DNA of 43,290 nucleotides. It comes from Desulfobacula sp. (GTDB taxonomy: Bacteria; Desulfobacterota; Desulfobacteria; Desulfobacterales; Desulfobacteraceae). Below are positions 7,622 to 16,672 of the stretch, in pieces. Location: the NCBI GenBank assembly GCA_020048635.1, contig JAIFMF010000022.1, positions 1-43,290 of the forward strand, read 5' to 3'. A program made the translations under genes and the position numbers. Each line of letters begins with the position of its first letter. Position 1 is the first letter of the stretch. A model generated the notes under the pieces. It was given only the letters and a program-made list of their open reading frames with translations, did no database searches and was not told the origin of the DNA.

Positions 7622-10195
7622 ATGAATTCAACCGTGCATGATTCAAATACGCTAAGAAATTTATCGCTTTTTTTTTCAGGATTAGTCCTTGTTCATTCCA
7701 TCCTGTTTCTTAAATTGGGCGCACCAGGTCTCTTCCTTTTTTGCGGCTTTATTTTTCTGCTGATCCTGGTCAATGCCTTTTATGCCAAACCATACAGGCA
7801 TATACAGGCCGGGCATGTATTGAATACGACTTATCTGGTTTATGTTGCAGGTCTTTGTGGTAAAACCGGTGGGATTTTCAGTATTGCCATCTTTATGCTT
7901 TTATTAATGCCGCTGCTTACTTCTGTATTTCCAGGGAAAAAAGAGAAAATAGGGTATAATTTTTTTGCAATGGCTGTTCTCTTGGTCTTTTCTTTCGGGC
8001 CAAACATTTATCCTGGAAGTTTCCAGCCTGAAAAAATGATCAATCTTGGTTATTTCAGACTCACCCATCTTTTTTCCATGTTTGTTTTTTTCGGTGGTTC
8101 CATGCTTGTTTTTATAGCAGACAAAGACCGGATAAACCGATTACTCACCGAATCCGAAAAAGAGAAAAATCAGATTGAAAAAAATGCAGAAAATACGCTG
8201 AAAATAAAAAATGAATTTTTAGCCAATATGAGCCATGAGATCAGAAATCCTATGAATGGAATTATCGGAATGATGCATGTTCTTCTGGATTCCGATCTCA
8301 ATGAAGATCAGAAAAAATATTCACAGATTGTGTATAACAGTGCGCGGGCTTTATTAACCATTGTCAATGATATCCTTGACCTGTCAAAGATTGAAGCCGG
8401 AAAACTTGAACTGGATATCCGGGATTTTGATCTGGAAATTGCAATAAAAGATATTGTTGCCCTGCCTGAACTCCAGGCAAGACAGAAGGGTATTGATTTC
8501 ATTTATTCCATAGATCCGAATGTGCCCTGTTTTTTACAGGGAGATATCGGCCGGATACGGCAGGTGATCAACAACCTCACGGGGAATGCCATCAAATTCA
8601 CAGATCAGGGGCAGGTCACCCTCACTATTAAATTGAAATCAGAGGACAAATCTTTTGCAACCCTTCATTTCAGTGTGGAAGACACCGGAATCGGCATCAA
8701 AGAGGAAACAATAGGCTCCCTTTTTGAGTCTTTCACCCAGGCCGATATGTCCATTACCAAAAAATATGGGGGAACGGGCCTGGGGCTTGCCATATCAAAG
8801 CTTTTCGTCGAAAAAATGAATGGAACGATAGGGGTTGAAAGCATTGAAATGATTGGTTCCACCTTCTGGTTTACTCTGCCGTTGAAAAAACAGGAAGAGA
8901 AAGAAGAACCCTGCGATTTTTCAATTCAGCGCCAGGCAGATATAAAGGTTCTTGTGACCACCGATGGATCAGATCTGGGAAGAAATTTTGAACAATATCT
9001 GAGTGACCTTAAGATGAATTATAAGCTGGCCTTGAATGAAACAGAGGCCATGGAAATGCTGATGCGGGCCTCTGAAGAAAATCAGCCGTTTCATGTAGTG
9101 ATCATGGAGGCCAAAGAATCCGATACCCTGGCTGAAAATCTGGGCCGGGAAATAAAACAGGATAAGATTTTAAAACAGACAAGGCTTATGCTGTTAACCT
9201 CCATTGGCAAACAAGGGGATGCCAGAAGGTTTGAGGAAATCGGATTTTCAGCCTTTCTCAGCAAGCCTGTGGAAAAAACACTCCTCTCCGACTGCATCAA
9301 AGCTGTAATCGCAAGGCCATACACCGACAGTGGATCAATGCTTCCTATTATTACCCGCTACAGCATTATTGAAACAAAAAAACATTTCAGGAAGATTTTG
9401 ATTGTTGAAGATATGGAAACCAATCGCTTGACTGCCAGAGTCTTGATCGGAAAGCATGGATATAAGACCGACGAGGCAAAAAACGGACTTGAGGCTGTTG
9501 AGAAACATCAGGCAAATCACTACGACCTCATTCTGATGGATTGCCAGATGCCGGTGATGGATGGGTTTGAGGCAACCCGGAGGATCCGGGAGAATGAAAA
9601 AAATCAGAGCCTTGCCCACGTCCCGATTATTGCCATGACAGGGAATGCCTTTGATAGTGACAAACAAAAATGTTTTGAAGCCGGTATGGATGATTTCATA
9701 TCTAAACCGGTTGAACCTGAAAACCTGGCCCGGAAGATCAGTTCGAATCTGACAGATATGAAAATCGATCATGATGACTCTCCTGACGGGCATAAAGAAA
9801 AAATTGAATTTTTAAAAACTGATACTGAAAAAAAAGCATCAGGCGCACCCACTCCCCCTGTCGAAACAGATTTGTGTTATGACAGAGAAAAACTCCTGGA
9901 AAGATTTGGTGGTGATAGCGAAACCGTGGAAATTATATTGGACTCCTTTTTTCAGGAGGCGCCTGAATTTTTTGAAAAAATTGGAAATGCGATCGATAAT
10001 AAAGATATGGAAGATGTCAGATCCAATTCCCATGCGTTGAAGGGGGCGGCTGCCAATGTGAATGCCGAGGTGTTGAAAAAAGCGGCCCTGGAAATGGAAA
10101 CGCATGCAAAGAACGGTAATCCGGATTCTTTTGTTGAGAATTATCAGAGACTTCAAAATGAATACAAAAAATTTATAAGGGAAGCCAAATCATGA
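7622..10195 (+). CDS. hybrid sensor histidine kinase (TM-HisKA-HATPase-REC-REC-HPt)
   Basis: This 857-residue membrane phosphorelay protein starts with about six hydrophobic segments (residues 12-165) and no large periplasmic sensor domain, then a coiled-coil linker. The HisKA box [15 protein letters not shown] has the phospho-acceptor His205. The HATPase domain shows [16 protein letters not shown] and [12 protein letters not shown]. The first receiver (about 445-560) is degenerate, with Glu496 in place of the phospho-acceptor Asp. The second (about 605-715) is canonical, with Asp640 in [13 protein letters not shown]. The C-terminal HPt domain has His804 in [11 protein letters not shown]. The signal sensed cannot be read from the sequence. 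Its stop overlaps the next gene's start by ATGA, making the downstream regulator its likely partner. No ribosome binding site precedes the ATG. Confidence 0.93.
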   Translation: MNSTVHDSNTLRNLSLFFSGLVLVHSILFLKLGAPGLFLFCGFIFLLILVNAFYAKPYRHIQAGHVLNTTYLVYVAGLCGKTGGIFSIAIFMLLLMPLLTSVFPGKKEKIGYNFFAMAVLLVFSFGPNIYPGSFQPEKMINLGYFRLTHLFSMFVFFGGSMLVFIADKDRINRLLTESEKEKNQIEKNAENTLKIKNEFLANMSHEIRNPMNGIIGMMHVLLDSDLNEDQKKYSQIVYNSARALLTIVNDILDLSKIEAGKLELDIRDFDLEIAIKDIVALPELQARQKGIDFIYSIDPNVPCFLQGDIGRIRQVINNLTGNAIKFTDQGQVTLTIKLKSEDKSFATLHFSVEDTGIGIKEETIGSLFESFTQADMSITKKYGGTGLGLAISKLFVEKMNGTIGVESIEMIGSTFWFTLPLKKQEEKEEPCDFSIQRQADIKVLVTTDGSDLGRNFEQYLSDLKMNYKLALNETEAMEMLMRASEENQPFHVVIMEAKESDTLAENLGREIKQDKILKQTRLMLLTSIGKQGDARRFEEIGFSAFLSKPVEKTLLSDCIKAVIARPYTDSGSMLPIITRYSIIETKKHFRKILIVEDMETNRLTARVLIGKHGYKTDEAKNGLEAVEKHQANHYDLILMDCQMPVMDGFEATRRIRENEKNQSLAHVPIIAMTGNAFDSDKQKCFEAGMDDFISKPVEPENLARKISSNLTDMKIDHDDSPDGHKEKIEFLKTDTEKKASGAPTPPVETDLCYDREKLLERFGGDSETVEIILDSFFQEAPEFFEKIGNAIDNKDMEDVRSNSHALKGAAANVNAEVLKKAALEMETHAKNGNPDSFVENYQRLQNEYKKFIREAKS

Positions 10196-11343
10196 TCGAT
10201 CCTGAAAATATGTCCATTCTTATTGTTGATGATATGAAGAGCATGCGGCTCACCATACGGAAAATGCTGCAAACTTTAAAAATCGGAGGGTCTTTAAACT
10301 TTGCTGAAAACGGAAGAGAAGGCATGGAAATACTGCAGCAGTCAAGATGTGACCTTGCCATCATAGACTGGAATATGCCGGTGATGAATGGCATTGAGAT
10401 GCTTGAAACAATTCGGAATGATAAGGTACTCAGAGATCTGCAGGTGATCATGGTGACGGCTGAATCTGAACGTGATATTGTTACCGAGGTGGCGGAAACG
10501 GAAATTGATGGATACCTTTTGAAACCGTTAACCCTTACTTCCCTGGACAGTAAAATTAAAGCAGTCATCGAAAAAGCCAATAACCCGGATCCTGCAACAA
10601 AGCACCGGATCAAGGCAAGAGATTTCGAAGAAATCGGGGATTATGACGCTGCCATAGAACAGATCCGGATTGCGCTGGTTCACAAGCCGGCTGCCTCCAG
10701 GCTCCTTCGCCAGCTTGGATTGCTGCATTTTCCAGTCGGAAAGCCCGATATAGCTGAAAAATGTCTTTTAAAGGCCGCTGCGGTAAACAAACAGGATACT
10801 TTGACCCGGGCCCATCTTGCAGAATATTATGTCAGCAAAAATGAATTGGAAAAAGCAGGCCGGTATTATATGGAAATCATGGGGCTGAGTACACGGTATT
10901 TTGACCAGGCACTGGAGGTTGGTGAAAAACTCCTGGAAAAAGGATTTAATAAGCTTTCAGTTGATATTTTTTCAAAAATCCTCGCTCTTTCCAAAAAATC
11001 GGTTTCAACAAAGGAAAAAATAATTGAGATCTGCCTGGCCAATAAAGAGCATCAATTTCCTCTGCAATTGTTTGAACAGAGCATAAGGGAAAATTCTTCA
11101 AATTATGATATCGTCTATAAAGTCGGGCTCATCTATTTTGAAATAGGAAATAAGGAAAAAGCCCTAAGCTATTTTCTTGACGTCGACTGTCATGTGAGAA
11201 GCCATGTGGGTGCAAAATTCCATATCGCAAAGATATATTTATCAATGCAGAAAGTCATTCAGGCGGATGATTATCTCAACCAGATCATGAAAATTGATCC
11301 CAAGCACCAGGAAGCCATTGAGCTACGAAAAGAAATTTGGTAG
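10192..11343 (+). CDS. response regulator with REC and TPR domains
   Basis: The N-terminal receiver (residues 7-125) has the acidic pair in ILIVDDM, the phospho-acceptor Asp59 in [13 protein letters not shown], and the conserved Thr and Lys in VTAES and LLKPL. The CheY-like DWNMP motif is notable. Residues about 140-383 form tetratricopeptide-like helical repeats (such as [22 protein letters not shown] and [21 protein letters not shown]), with no DNA-binding or enzymatic output domain. Output is therefore probably by protein-protein contact. The ATGA overlap with the kinase gene implies coupled translation and joint function. Confidence 0.9.
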   Translation: MIDPENMSILIVDDMKSMRLTIRKMLQTLKIGGSLNFAENGREGMEILQQSRCDLAIIDWNMPVMNGIEMLETIRNDKVLRDLQVIMVTAESERDIVTEVAETEIDGYLLKPLTLTSLDSKIKAVIEKANNPDPATKHRIKARDFEEIGDYDAAIEQIRIALVHKPAASRLLRQLGLLHFPVGKPDIAEKCLLKAAAVNKQDTLTRAHLAEYYVSKNELEKAGRYYMEIMGLSTRYFDQALEVGEKLLEKGFNKLSVDIFSKILALSKKSVSTKEKIIEICLANKEHQFPLQLFEQSIRENSSNYDIVYKVGLIYFEIGNKEKALSYFLDVDCHVRSHVGAKFHIAKIYLSMQKVIQADDYLNQIMKIDPKHQEAIELRKEIW

Positions 11344-11412
11344 TCGGCTTTTTTTTAATACTCCGGAGAAGGGATGACCAAAGAAATCATGACTGGATCA
11401 GAAATCTTATTA

Positions 11413-12171
11413 TCAGACTGCCGCTATATGATTGATGGAAGAGGCCATGAATCCTGCTCCGAACCCATTATCAATATTCACCACGGCAATATTTGAACTG
11501 CATGAGTTCAGCATCCCGAGAAGTGCTGCAATTCCACCAAAGCTTGTTCCATATCCGATACTGGTGGGGACGGCAATAACCGGCGATTTCACCATCCCTG
11601 CGACAACGCTTGGGAGAGCTCCTTCCATTCCTGCCACAACAATGATGACTGAGGCCCCCATTATTTTTTCATGATAGGATAAAAGTCGGTGGATACCGGC
11701 AACCCCCACATCAAAAATAGAGTCCACATCGTTTCCCATGGCCTTGGCTGTTAATAAGGCTTCCCTTGCAACCGGGATGTCGGAGGTGCCGGCACAAATC
11801 ACAAGAATTTTACCAAACCCGGTAATGACAGGGTCATGTTTTTTAATCCATAAAAGCCGGGCATCTTCAAAATAATCTGCATCCTTAAACAAGGGTTTTA
11901 TGATGACTGCCTTTTCTTTTTCAAGCCGGGTCACAAGCGTGATATTCTCGGAAAGGCTTATTTTTTGAAGGATGCCGATAATCTGGTCCGGGGTTTTTCC
12001 TTCGCCGAATATGACTTCTGGAAATCCTTTTCTAAGGGATCTGTGGTGATCGATTTGTGCATATTCAATGTTTTCAAAATCAAGATGTTGAAGATGCTTT
12101 TGCCCCTCTTCAACAGTGAGATTACCGGCTGCAATCCGGGAAAGGATGAGTTTAAGATTTTCCCTGTTCAT
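11413..12171 (-). CDS. larB: LarB, nickel-pincer cofactor biosynthesis (NaAD carboxylase/hydrolase)
   Basis: LarB carboxylates the pyridinium ring of nicotinic acid adenine dinucleotide and releases AMP, the first step to the nickel-pincer nucleotide of lactate racemase-type enzymes. The 252-residue protein has the typical N-terminal segment (LSRIAAGNLTVEEGQ, then FPEVIFGEGKTPDQI) and the PurE-like C-terminal half: ICAGTSDIPVAREA, DVGVAGIHRLL, VAGMEGALPSVVAG and PTSIGYGTSFGG. It is complete. LarC, LarE and LarA are not in the window. The gene follows the actin-like gene after 14 bases, so the two are probably co-transcribed, without a known functional link. Confidence 0.9.
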   Translation of the reverse strand: MNRENLKLILSRIAAGNLTVEEGQKHLQHLDFENIEYAQIDHHRSLRKGFPEVIFGEGKTPDQIIGILQKISLSENITLVTRLEKEKAVIIKPLFKDADYFEDARLLWIKKHDPVITGFGKILVICAGTSDIPVAREALLTAKAMGNDVDSIFDVGVAGIHRLLSYHEKIMGASVIIVVAGMEGALPSVVAGMVKSPVIAVPTSIGYGTSFGGIAALLGMLNSCSSNIAVVNIDNGFGAGFMASSINHIAAV

Positions 12172-12185
12172 ATCAGACCATGGCG

Positions 12186-13343
12186 TCAGCTTTGCCGGCG
12201 AAGCCAGGAAAGACCTCTGGAGGATTTTTCAGTACTGATCTCCTCTGGTTCAGGTTTTACGGAGGGTTCTTTATTTTCAAGCTCCCCGGCATTTTTCGGT
12301 TTTTCTAAGGGGCCCTGTTCTGAAAGATATTTTGTATACCCCCATTTATACCGGCCGAATTTGCAATACCCCTGGACATTGTTAAACCGGGCATCAATAT
12401 TCTTTGGAATGGGGATGATATTTCCCTCAATACCTGAAGTCAGATATTCTGCAAGTTCCACACTACCGCCGCCGGAAAGGATAATGGAATCAATATCCCA
12501 GTCATTTTCCCAGAGACGGTTGAGGTCTGACACAATGGCAGCCGCAGCATGGGTGTAAACCCGTTTTTTAAGATTGGTGATATTATATTCCTTGCCACGG
12601 ATTTTAATGATTCCGGATTCGATAAATTTGAACATCCTGAACAATTCGATATTGATATTGCTTTCCTGCCGCAATTTGCCGGCAATGACGGAAAAGCATT
12701 TTGAAATTCCGGTATCCATGGTGGAAGATCCTCTTTCAATATACTGAAGATGATCAAAGATACTGAAATCAGTGGTTTTAAAACCAATGTCCACAACACC
12801 GAGTTTCTGACCTGCCAGCACTTTGTCAATGATTCTTCCCTGTTCATCAAAAATCAGGTTGAAAATCGACCCGATGGGCTGGGGAATAACATGGATTTTT
12901 TCAATGTGTATTTTTCTTGTTTCATCTTTTCCGTCAGGATGGTGAAAGGTGATGTGATGAACACCGGTGATCAATTCCTTTAATTTTTTTGTGTCCCTTT
13001 TCATGTATCCGACAGGAAGGCCGGATACAATATGAATGGGTGCTGCTGTATCTGTACAAAGCCCTGCTGCAGTGATGGCGAGAATTTTGAAATAATTGTC
13101 CAGTAATTTTTCCTGATCAAGGGTATACTCCCGGATATTGGACTGGAGTTCGGCATAACTGCCAAGAAAATATGATTTATCATTGAGCGTAATGTGCAGG
13201 TTGGCGGTAGATGAATCCTCTCCCAGCACCGAATGAAACTGGATATCAGTTGCATCGCCGATGATAGATTTGAATATGACGGAATTTTTGCCATTATAGG
13301 CTTTTGTAAAACCAAATCCGACATCGATTCCAACAATTTCCAT
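12186..13343 (-). CDS. ParM/Alp-like bacterial actin ATPase
   Basis: This 385-residue protein has the actin-superfamily ATPase motifs: phosphate-1 DVGFGFTK at residues 7-14, phosphate-2 VVDIGFKTTDFSIF near residue 187, and adenosine motif IILSGGGSVELAEYL near residue 288. The pattern matches the ParM/StbA and archaeal Ta0583 branch (actin-like N domain) rather than MreB, FtsA or DnaK. A tail of about 60 residues, rich in Pro, Glu and Lys (from about residue 327) and ending SWLRRQS, is an unusual addition. Such proteins segregate plasmids or build filaments, but no ParR-like adaptor or centromere-like repeat is seen nearby and the context is chromosomal. The specific role is unknown. A 20-codon ORF lies 11 bases upstream and larB downstream. 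Confidence 0.82.
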   Translation of the reverse strand: MEIVGIDVGFGFTKAYNGKNSVIFKSIIGDATDIQFHSVLGEDSSTANLHITLNDKSYFLGSYAELQSNIREYTLDQEKLLDNYFKILAITAAGLCTDTAAPIHIVSGLPVGYMKRDTKKLKELITGVHHITFHHPDGKDETRKIHIEKIHVIPQPIGSIFNLIFDEQGRIIDKVLAGQKLGVVDIGFKTTDFSIFDHLQYIERGSSTMDTGISKCFSVIAGKLRQESNINIELFRMFKFIESGIIKIRGKEYNITNLKKRVYTHAAAAIVSDLNRLWENDWDIDSIILSGGGSVELAEYLTSGIEGNIIPIPKNIDARFNNVQGYCKFGRYKWGYTKYLSEQGPLEKPKNAGELENKEPSVKPEPEEISTEKSSRGLSWLRRQS

Positions 13344-13354
13344 GGTATTCTCCT

Positions 13355-13417
13355 TTAGAAAGTTAATGTGGTGGTCACCGGATCCATTGGAGTCTTGATT
13401 TCAATCTTAGATATCAT
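13355..13417 (-). CDS. possible 20-residue peptide upstream of the actin-like gene
   Basis: The ATG at 13417 is preceded by a perfect AGGAGG at a 7-base distance, and the ORF ends with TAA 11 bases before the actin-like ATG, which has its own AGGAG. The peptide would be MISKIEIKTPMDPVTTTLTF. It has no signal or membrane segment. It may be a real microprotein, a translational-coupling leader, or the remnant of a longer gene. I recognise no family. The spacing and strength of the ribosome binding site are the only support. Confidence 0.45.
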   Translation of the reverse strand: MISKIEIKTPMDPVTTTLTF

Positions 13418-13531
13418 TATGAATCCTCCTGAGTCAAGGAATAATGAGACAATGGGGGTTTGGGGCAGTCTTGCACTTCTATTTAAAATGGTATAAAGGT
13501 TGTAAAATTTTGATTTTCAGGGAACATATGT

Positions 13532-14260
13532 ATGGGAAAAGACAGGATATTTGCCGGAAAAAAAGAAAAGGCCGAACCTTTTAAATTCAACAGGGAAGTT
13601 GCCAATGTGTTTGATGACATGCTTAACCGCTCCGTACCGTTGTATGGAGAAAGCATCAGACGTCAGGCCGAGATAACCTCTGAATATTATCAGGACAAGA
13701 GCCGGATATACGATCTGGGCTGTTCCAACGGCAATCTTGGTCTTTTGATTCTGGATCGAATAAAGGACCGGAAATTCACCCTGATAGGGGTTGACAGCTC
13801 CATGCCCATGATTGAAAAATATAAAAAGAGGCTTAACGGCAAGCGTGAGCAAGAGTCTGTCCATCTTGTCTGTGGTTTTCTGGAGGACGTGAAAATCCAA
13901 AATGCCTCTGTTGTGCTGATTAATCTCACACTCCAGTTTATCGATCCCCAAAAAAGGGATTCCGTCATAGCCCGTATTTTTCAGGGACTGAATTCCGGCG
14001 GCATTCTTCTTTTAACGGAAAAAACTATTCACAGCGAAGATGAATTGAACGATCTTGAAATCCGTTTCTATAAAAAATTCAAACTTGATAACGGTTATTC
14101 AGAACTTGAAATCAGCCGGAAAAGGGAGGCCCTTGAAAAAGTTCTTTTCCCGGAGACCATTGAAACCCATCAAAAAAGACTGAGTCAGGCCGGGTTTAAA
14201 ACTACTGATATCTGGCTTAAATGGTTCAATTTTGCATCCTTTATCGCTGTCAAACCCTGA
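13532..14260 (+). CDS. cmoA: carboxy-S-adenosyl-L-methionine synthase
   Basis: CmoA converts SAM and prephenate to carboxy-SAM, the donor used by CmoB to form 5-carboxymethoxyuridine at tRNA position 34. The 242-residue protein is full length for the family. It shows the start FKFNREVANVFDDMLNRSVPLYGE, the SAM-binding YDLGCSNGNLG near residue 60, and GVDSSMPMI. The start is chosen from an AGGGA ribosome binding site 8 bases before the ATG; an ATG four bases earlier is out of frame. It is directly followed by cmoB. Confidence 0.93.
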   Translation: MGKDRIFAGKKEKAEPFKFNREVANVFDDMLNRSVPLYGESIRRQAEITSEYYQDKSRIYDLGCSNGNLGLLILDRIKDRKFTLIGVDSSMPMIEKYKKRLNGKREQESVHLVCGFLEDVKIQNASVVLINLTLQFIDPQKRDSVIARIFQGLNSGGILLLTEKTIHSEDELNDLEIRFYKKFKLDNGYSELEISRKREALEKVLFPETIETHQKRLSQAGFKTTDIWLKWFNFASFIAVKP

Positions 14261-14277
14261 GATACATCCCACACGCT

Positions 14278-15249
14278 ATGGAAAAACTTCTTCAAAACAT
14301 CAAAAAGTTTAAACTCAGTCATTTGCAGCCTGATCTTGAAACCTTTATTCGTAAAAAAAGAGAATTTCTGGATCAGTCAAAGGGCAATTTTTTAAAATTC
14401 AGTAAAGTTTTTGAAAAAATACAGTGCCATGATCCTTCGGTCATTGACCTTGAAAATCGGATGGTCACCATTGGTGCTCCGGACGATCTTGAACCTGAAG
14501 AATTAAAAGCACTTTATCAAAGTCTTGATCAGCTCTGCCCCTGGCGCAAAGGGCCCTTTAATTTCTTTGGAATCAAGGTTGATTCGGAATGGCAATCCTG
14601 GATGAAATGGGAAAGGATTTTCCCCCACATCAAAAATCTGAAAGGTCGCCGGATTCTGGATATTGGTTCCAGTAACGGGTATTACATGTTCCGCGCAGCC
14701 GCCCATAACCCTTTGATAGTCCTGGGTCTTGAACCCCAGAGCTATTTCTATTTCCAGTATCTCGCCATACAAAAATTCTTAAAACAGGACAATGTCTTCT
14801 GCCTTCCCATTCCCCATGATGAATTGCCGAAAATGGGCGACTATTTTGATACGGTATTCTGTATGGGTGTCCTCTATCACAGGCCGTCTCCGGTTGAAAT
14901 GCTGAGAGAGATCCATGATTCCATGAAAAAAGGAGGGGAGCTGGTCCTTGAAAATCTTATTCTGGAAACAAGAGAAAATTTTTGTCTTTTTCCAAAGGAC
15001 CGGTATGCAAAAATGAGAAATGTGTATTTTATCCCTGATCTTTTGGCCATGGAATCCTGGCTTTTGCGGGCCGGGTTCACAAATATCAGATGCGTGGATA
15101 TTGCTAAGACATTGGTTGAAGAACAGAGAAAAACAAGGTGGATTCAGACTGAATCATTAAAGAATTTTCTTGATCCCCATGACCCGGACAAAACCGTAGA
15201 AGGATATCCTGCACCGGTCCGGGCTATTTTCCTGGCAGAGGCACGCTGA
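14278..15249 (+). CDS. cmoB: tRNA U34 carboxymethyltransferase
   Basis: CmoB transfers the carboxymethyl group of carboxy-SAM to 5-hydroxyuridine 34 of tRNA, broadening wobble decoding. From the ATG at 14278 it has 323 residues, equal to E. coli CmoB, and begins 17 bases after the cmoA stop. An upstream in-frame ATG at 14221 would overlap cmoA by 40 bases and add residues unlike the family. It shows the family block CPWRKGPFNFFGIKVDSEWQSWMKWERI, then the SAM motif RILDIGSSNGYYMFR near residue 125 and FCMGVLYHRPSP. The ribosome binding site at 14278 is weak, so coupling to cmoA is likely. Confidence 0.93.
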   Translation: MEKLLQNIKKFKLSHLQPDLETFIRKKREFLDQSKGNFLKFSKVFEKIQCHDPSVIDLENRMVTIGAPDDLEPEELKALYQSLDQLCPWRKGPFNFFGIKVDSEWQSWMKWERIFPHIKNLKGRRILDIGSSNGYYMFRAAAHNPLIVLGLEPQSYFYFQYLAIQKFLKQDNVFCLPIPHDELPKMGDYFDTVFCMGVLYHRPSPVEMLREIHDSMKKGGELVLENLILETRENFCLFPKDRYAKMRNVYFIPDLLAMESWLLRAGFTNIRCVDIAKTLVEEQRKTRWIQTESLKNFLDPHDPDKTVEGYPAPVRAIFLAEAR

Positions 15250-15265
15250 AACCAGCATGGTGAAT

Positions 15266-15300
15266 GCTCCCGGATAGTTTTTACTGAAATATCCGGGAGC
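15266..15300 (+). other. perfect 11-bp hairpin after cmoB
   Basis: GCTCCCGGATA (15266-15276) and TATCCGGGAGC (15290-15300) form a perfect stem with a 13-base loop, 16 bases after the cmoB stop. There is no U-run on either strand, so it is not a textbook intrinsic terminator. It could stabilise the mRNA 3' end or assist termination. Confidence 0.5.
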
Positions 15301-15323
15301 AAAAGTGGCACAAAAGTTTATTT

Positions 15324-15353
15324 GGCTTTGCCCAAAGACAGATGGGCAAGGCC
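15324..15353 (-). terminator. probable terminator of the TRAP operon
   Basis: GGCTTTGCCCA (15324-15334) pairs with TGGGCAAGGCC (15343-15353), 11 bp with one G-U, 11 bases after the dctM stop. On the minus strand it is followed by AAATAAACTTTTG, a poor U-run, so termination efficiency is uncertain. Confidence 0.55.
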
Positions 15354-15364
15354 ATAAAAAAAGC

Positions 15365-16672
15365 TCATTTCACCAGATCCGACAACACCATCACCGTCCA
15401 GTAAGGCGCGACCATCAGAATGATGATGGAGATAATATAGGCGGGGATGTAGTAAAGACTTCCCCTGAATACCGTACTGAGCGGAATATCGTCTGCCATG
15501 GCAGCCACCACATAGCAGCAGATGCCGACCGGAGGCATGATCGATCCCATGGTGGTTACGATACAGACCACCTGGCCAAACCAGACCGGGTCATAGCCCA
15601 TGGCCATGACAATGGGGTAAAAGATGGGCAGGGAAATCAACAGGAACGCCAGGGCATCCATGACACAGCCGCCGATAATATAACAGCCGATGATAATGGC
15701 AAACACCAGCCAATGCGGCATCGCCAGGGCACTGATAATCGTCGCGGTCTCAAAGGGCAGCCGGGTCAGGGCTAAAAACCTTCCGAATATGGTGGCACCT
15801 GCTAAAATCATAAAGACCAGGCAGGAAATGCGGAGGGTTTCGGAAATGGCCTTGATAAAACTTTTCCACGACAGTTTTTTCCGGAAAAGACAAATGCCGA
15901 GACCCAGGGCGCAACTTAGGGCTGCTGCCTCGGTTGCCGTGACAACGCCAAGAAAAAGCGCAAACATGATAATGACAAACAGGACAAAGATGTCAAAAAT
16001 TGCCGGAAGGGCTTCCATCCTTTCTTTCCAGGTGCTCTTTTTCGCCTTTGGGCCCCATTCCGGATGAACGGTGCAGATGTAAAAGACGGTGGCTGCAATG
16101 GCTGCCGTCAGAATTGCACTGGGAATCACATTACCGAAAAAAAGCTTTCCAATGGATTGGCCCGTGTAAAGACCATAAATCACCAGCACAATACTGGGTG
16201 GAATCAATACACCCAGCGTTGATCCGGCAGCAACGGCACCGGCATTGACCATGGGATGATATCCATATTTTTTCATTTCAGGGATGGCAACACTGCTCAT
16301 GGTTGCCGCCGTGGCTGTATTGGAACCGCTGATGGCGGAAAACGCGGCGCAGGCCATGATGGTGGTGATTGCCAGCCCGCCGCGAAAATGCCCGAACCAT
16401 TTGTAGGTTGCCTCGTAAAGGCTGTTATTGTATCCTCCAAAATGAACAAATTCCCCCACCAGGATAAACATGGGGATAACCGTCAGGCCATAATTGGAAA
16501 AGATACCCCACAAATCCGGCCCGATCATTCCAAGGGCCGCATTAAAGGAAGTCACATAGGAAATTCCTAAAAAACCTACAATCATCATTGTAAATGCTGC
16601 AGGAATCCGAAAGAAAAATAAAACGGCGAACATCACGCCAATGCCCATAACCCCAACGATAGGACCACTCAT
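15365..16672 (-). CDS. dctM: TRAP transporter large permease subunit (DctM family)
   Basis: This 435-residue membrane protein has about 12 transmembrane segments and is the ion-coupled transport subunit of a tripartite ATP-independent periplasmic transporter. Family-typical stretches include the N-terminal PAAFTMMIVG, IPMFILVGEF, SGSNTATAATMSSVAIPEM, GSTLGVLIPPS and GSIMPPVGICCYV. Its start overlaps the dctQ stop by ATGA, so the two membrane subunits are made together. The substrate cannot be read from this subunit; TRAP substrates are mostly carboxylates or sulfonates. Confidence 0.93.
   Translation of the reverse strand: MSGPIVGVMGIGVMFAVLFFFRIPAAFTMMIVGFLGISYVTSFNAALGMIGPDLWGIFSNYGLTVIPMFILVGEFVHFGGYNNSLYEATYKWFGHFRGGLAITTIMACAAFSAISGSNTATAATMSSVAIPEMKKYGYHPMVNAGAVAAGSTLGVLIPPSIVLVIYGLYTGQSIGKLFFGNVIPSAILTAAIAATVFYICTVHPEWGPKAKKSTWKERMEALPAIFDIFVLFVIIMFALFLGVVTATEAAALSCALGLGICLFRKKLSWKSFIKAISETLRISCLVFMILAGATIFGRFLALTRLPFETATIISALAMPHWLVFAIIIGCYIIGGCVMDALAFLLISLPIFYPIVMAMGYDPVWFGQVVCIVTTMGSIMPPVGICCYVVAAMADDIPLSTVFRGSLYYIPAYIISIIILMVAPYWTVMVLSDLVK

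Noticed and set aside
11974..11981. GCCGATAA octamer (FliA -10 box) within larB
   Set aside because: It is inside conserved coding sequence with no gene start downstream on that strand; treated as chance. A similar octamer in the Fic gene near 43243 was rejected for the same reason.
14221..14277. Upstream in-frame ATG for cmoB
   Set aside because: It would overlap cmoA by 40 bases and add 19 residues absent from CmoB proteins; the start at 14278 gives the expected 323 residues.
15306..15320. TGGCAC sequence resembling a sigma-54 -24 box
   Set aside because: The -12 GC element is missing at the required spacing and no plus-strand gene follows.
15305..15775. A His/Asp-rich plus-strand frame of 156 codons
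   Set aside because: It mirrors the dctM coding strand and runs through the terminator hairpin; the composition comes from reading membrane-protein codons backwards.
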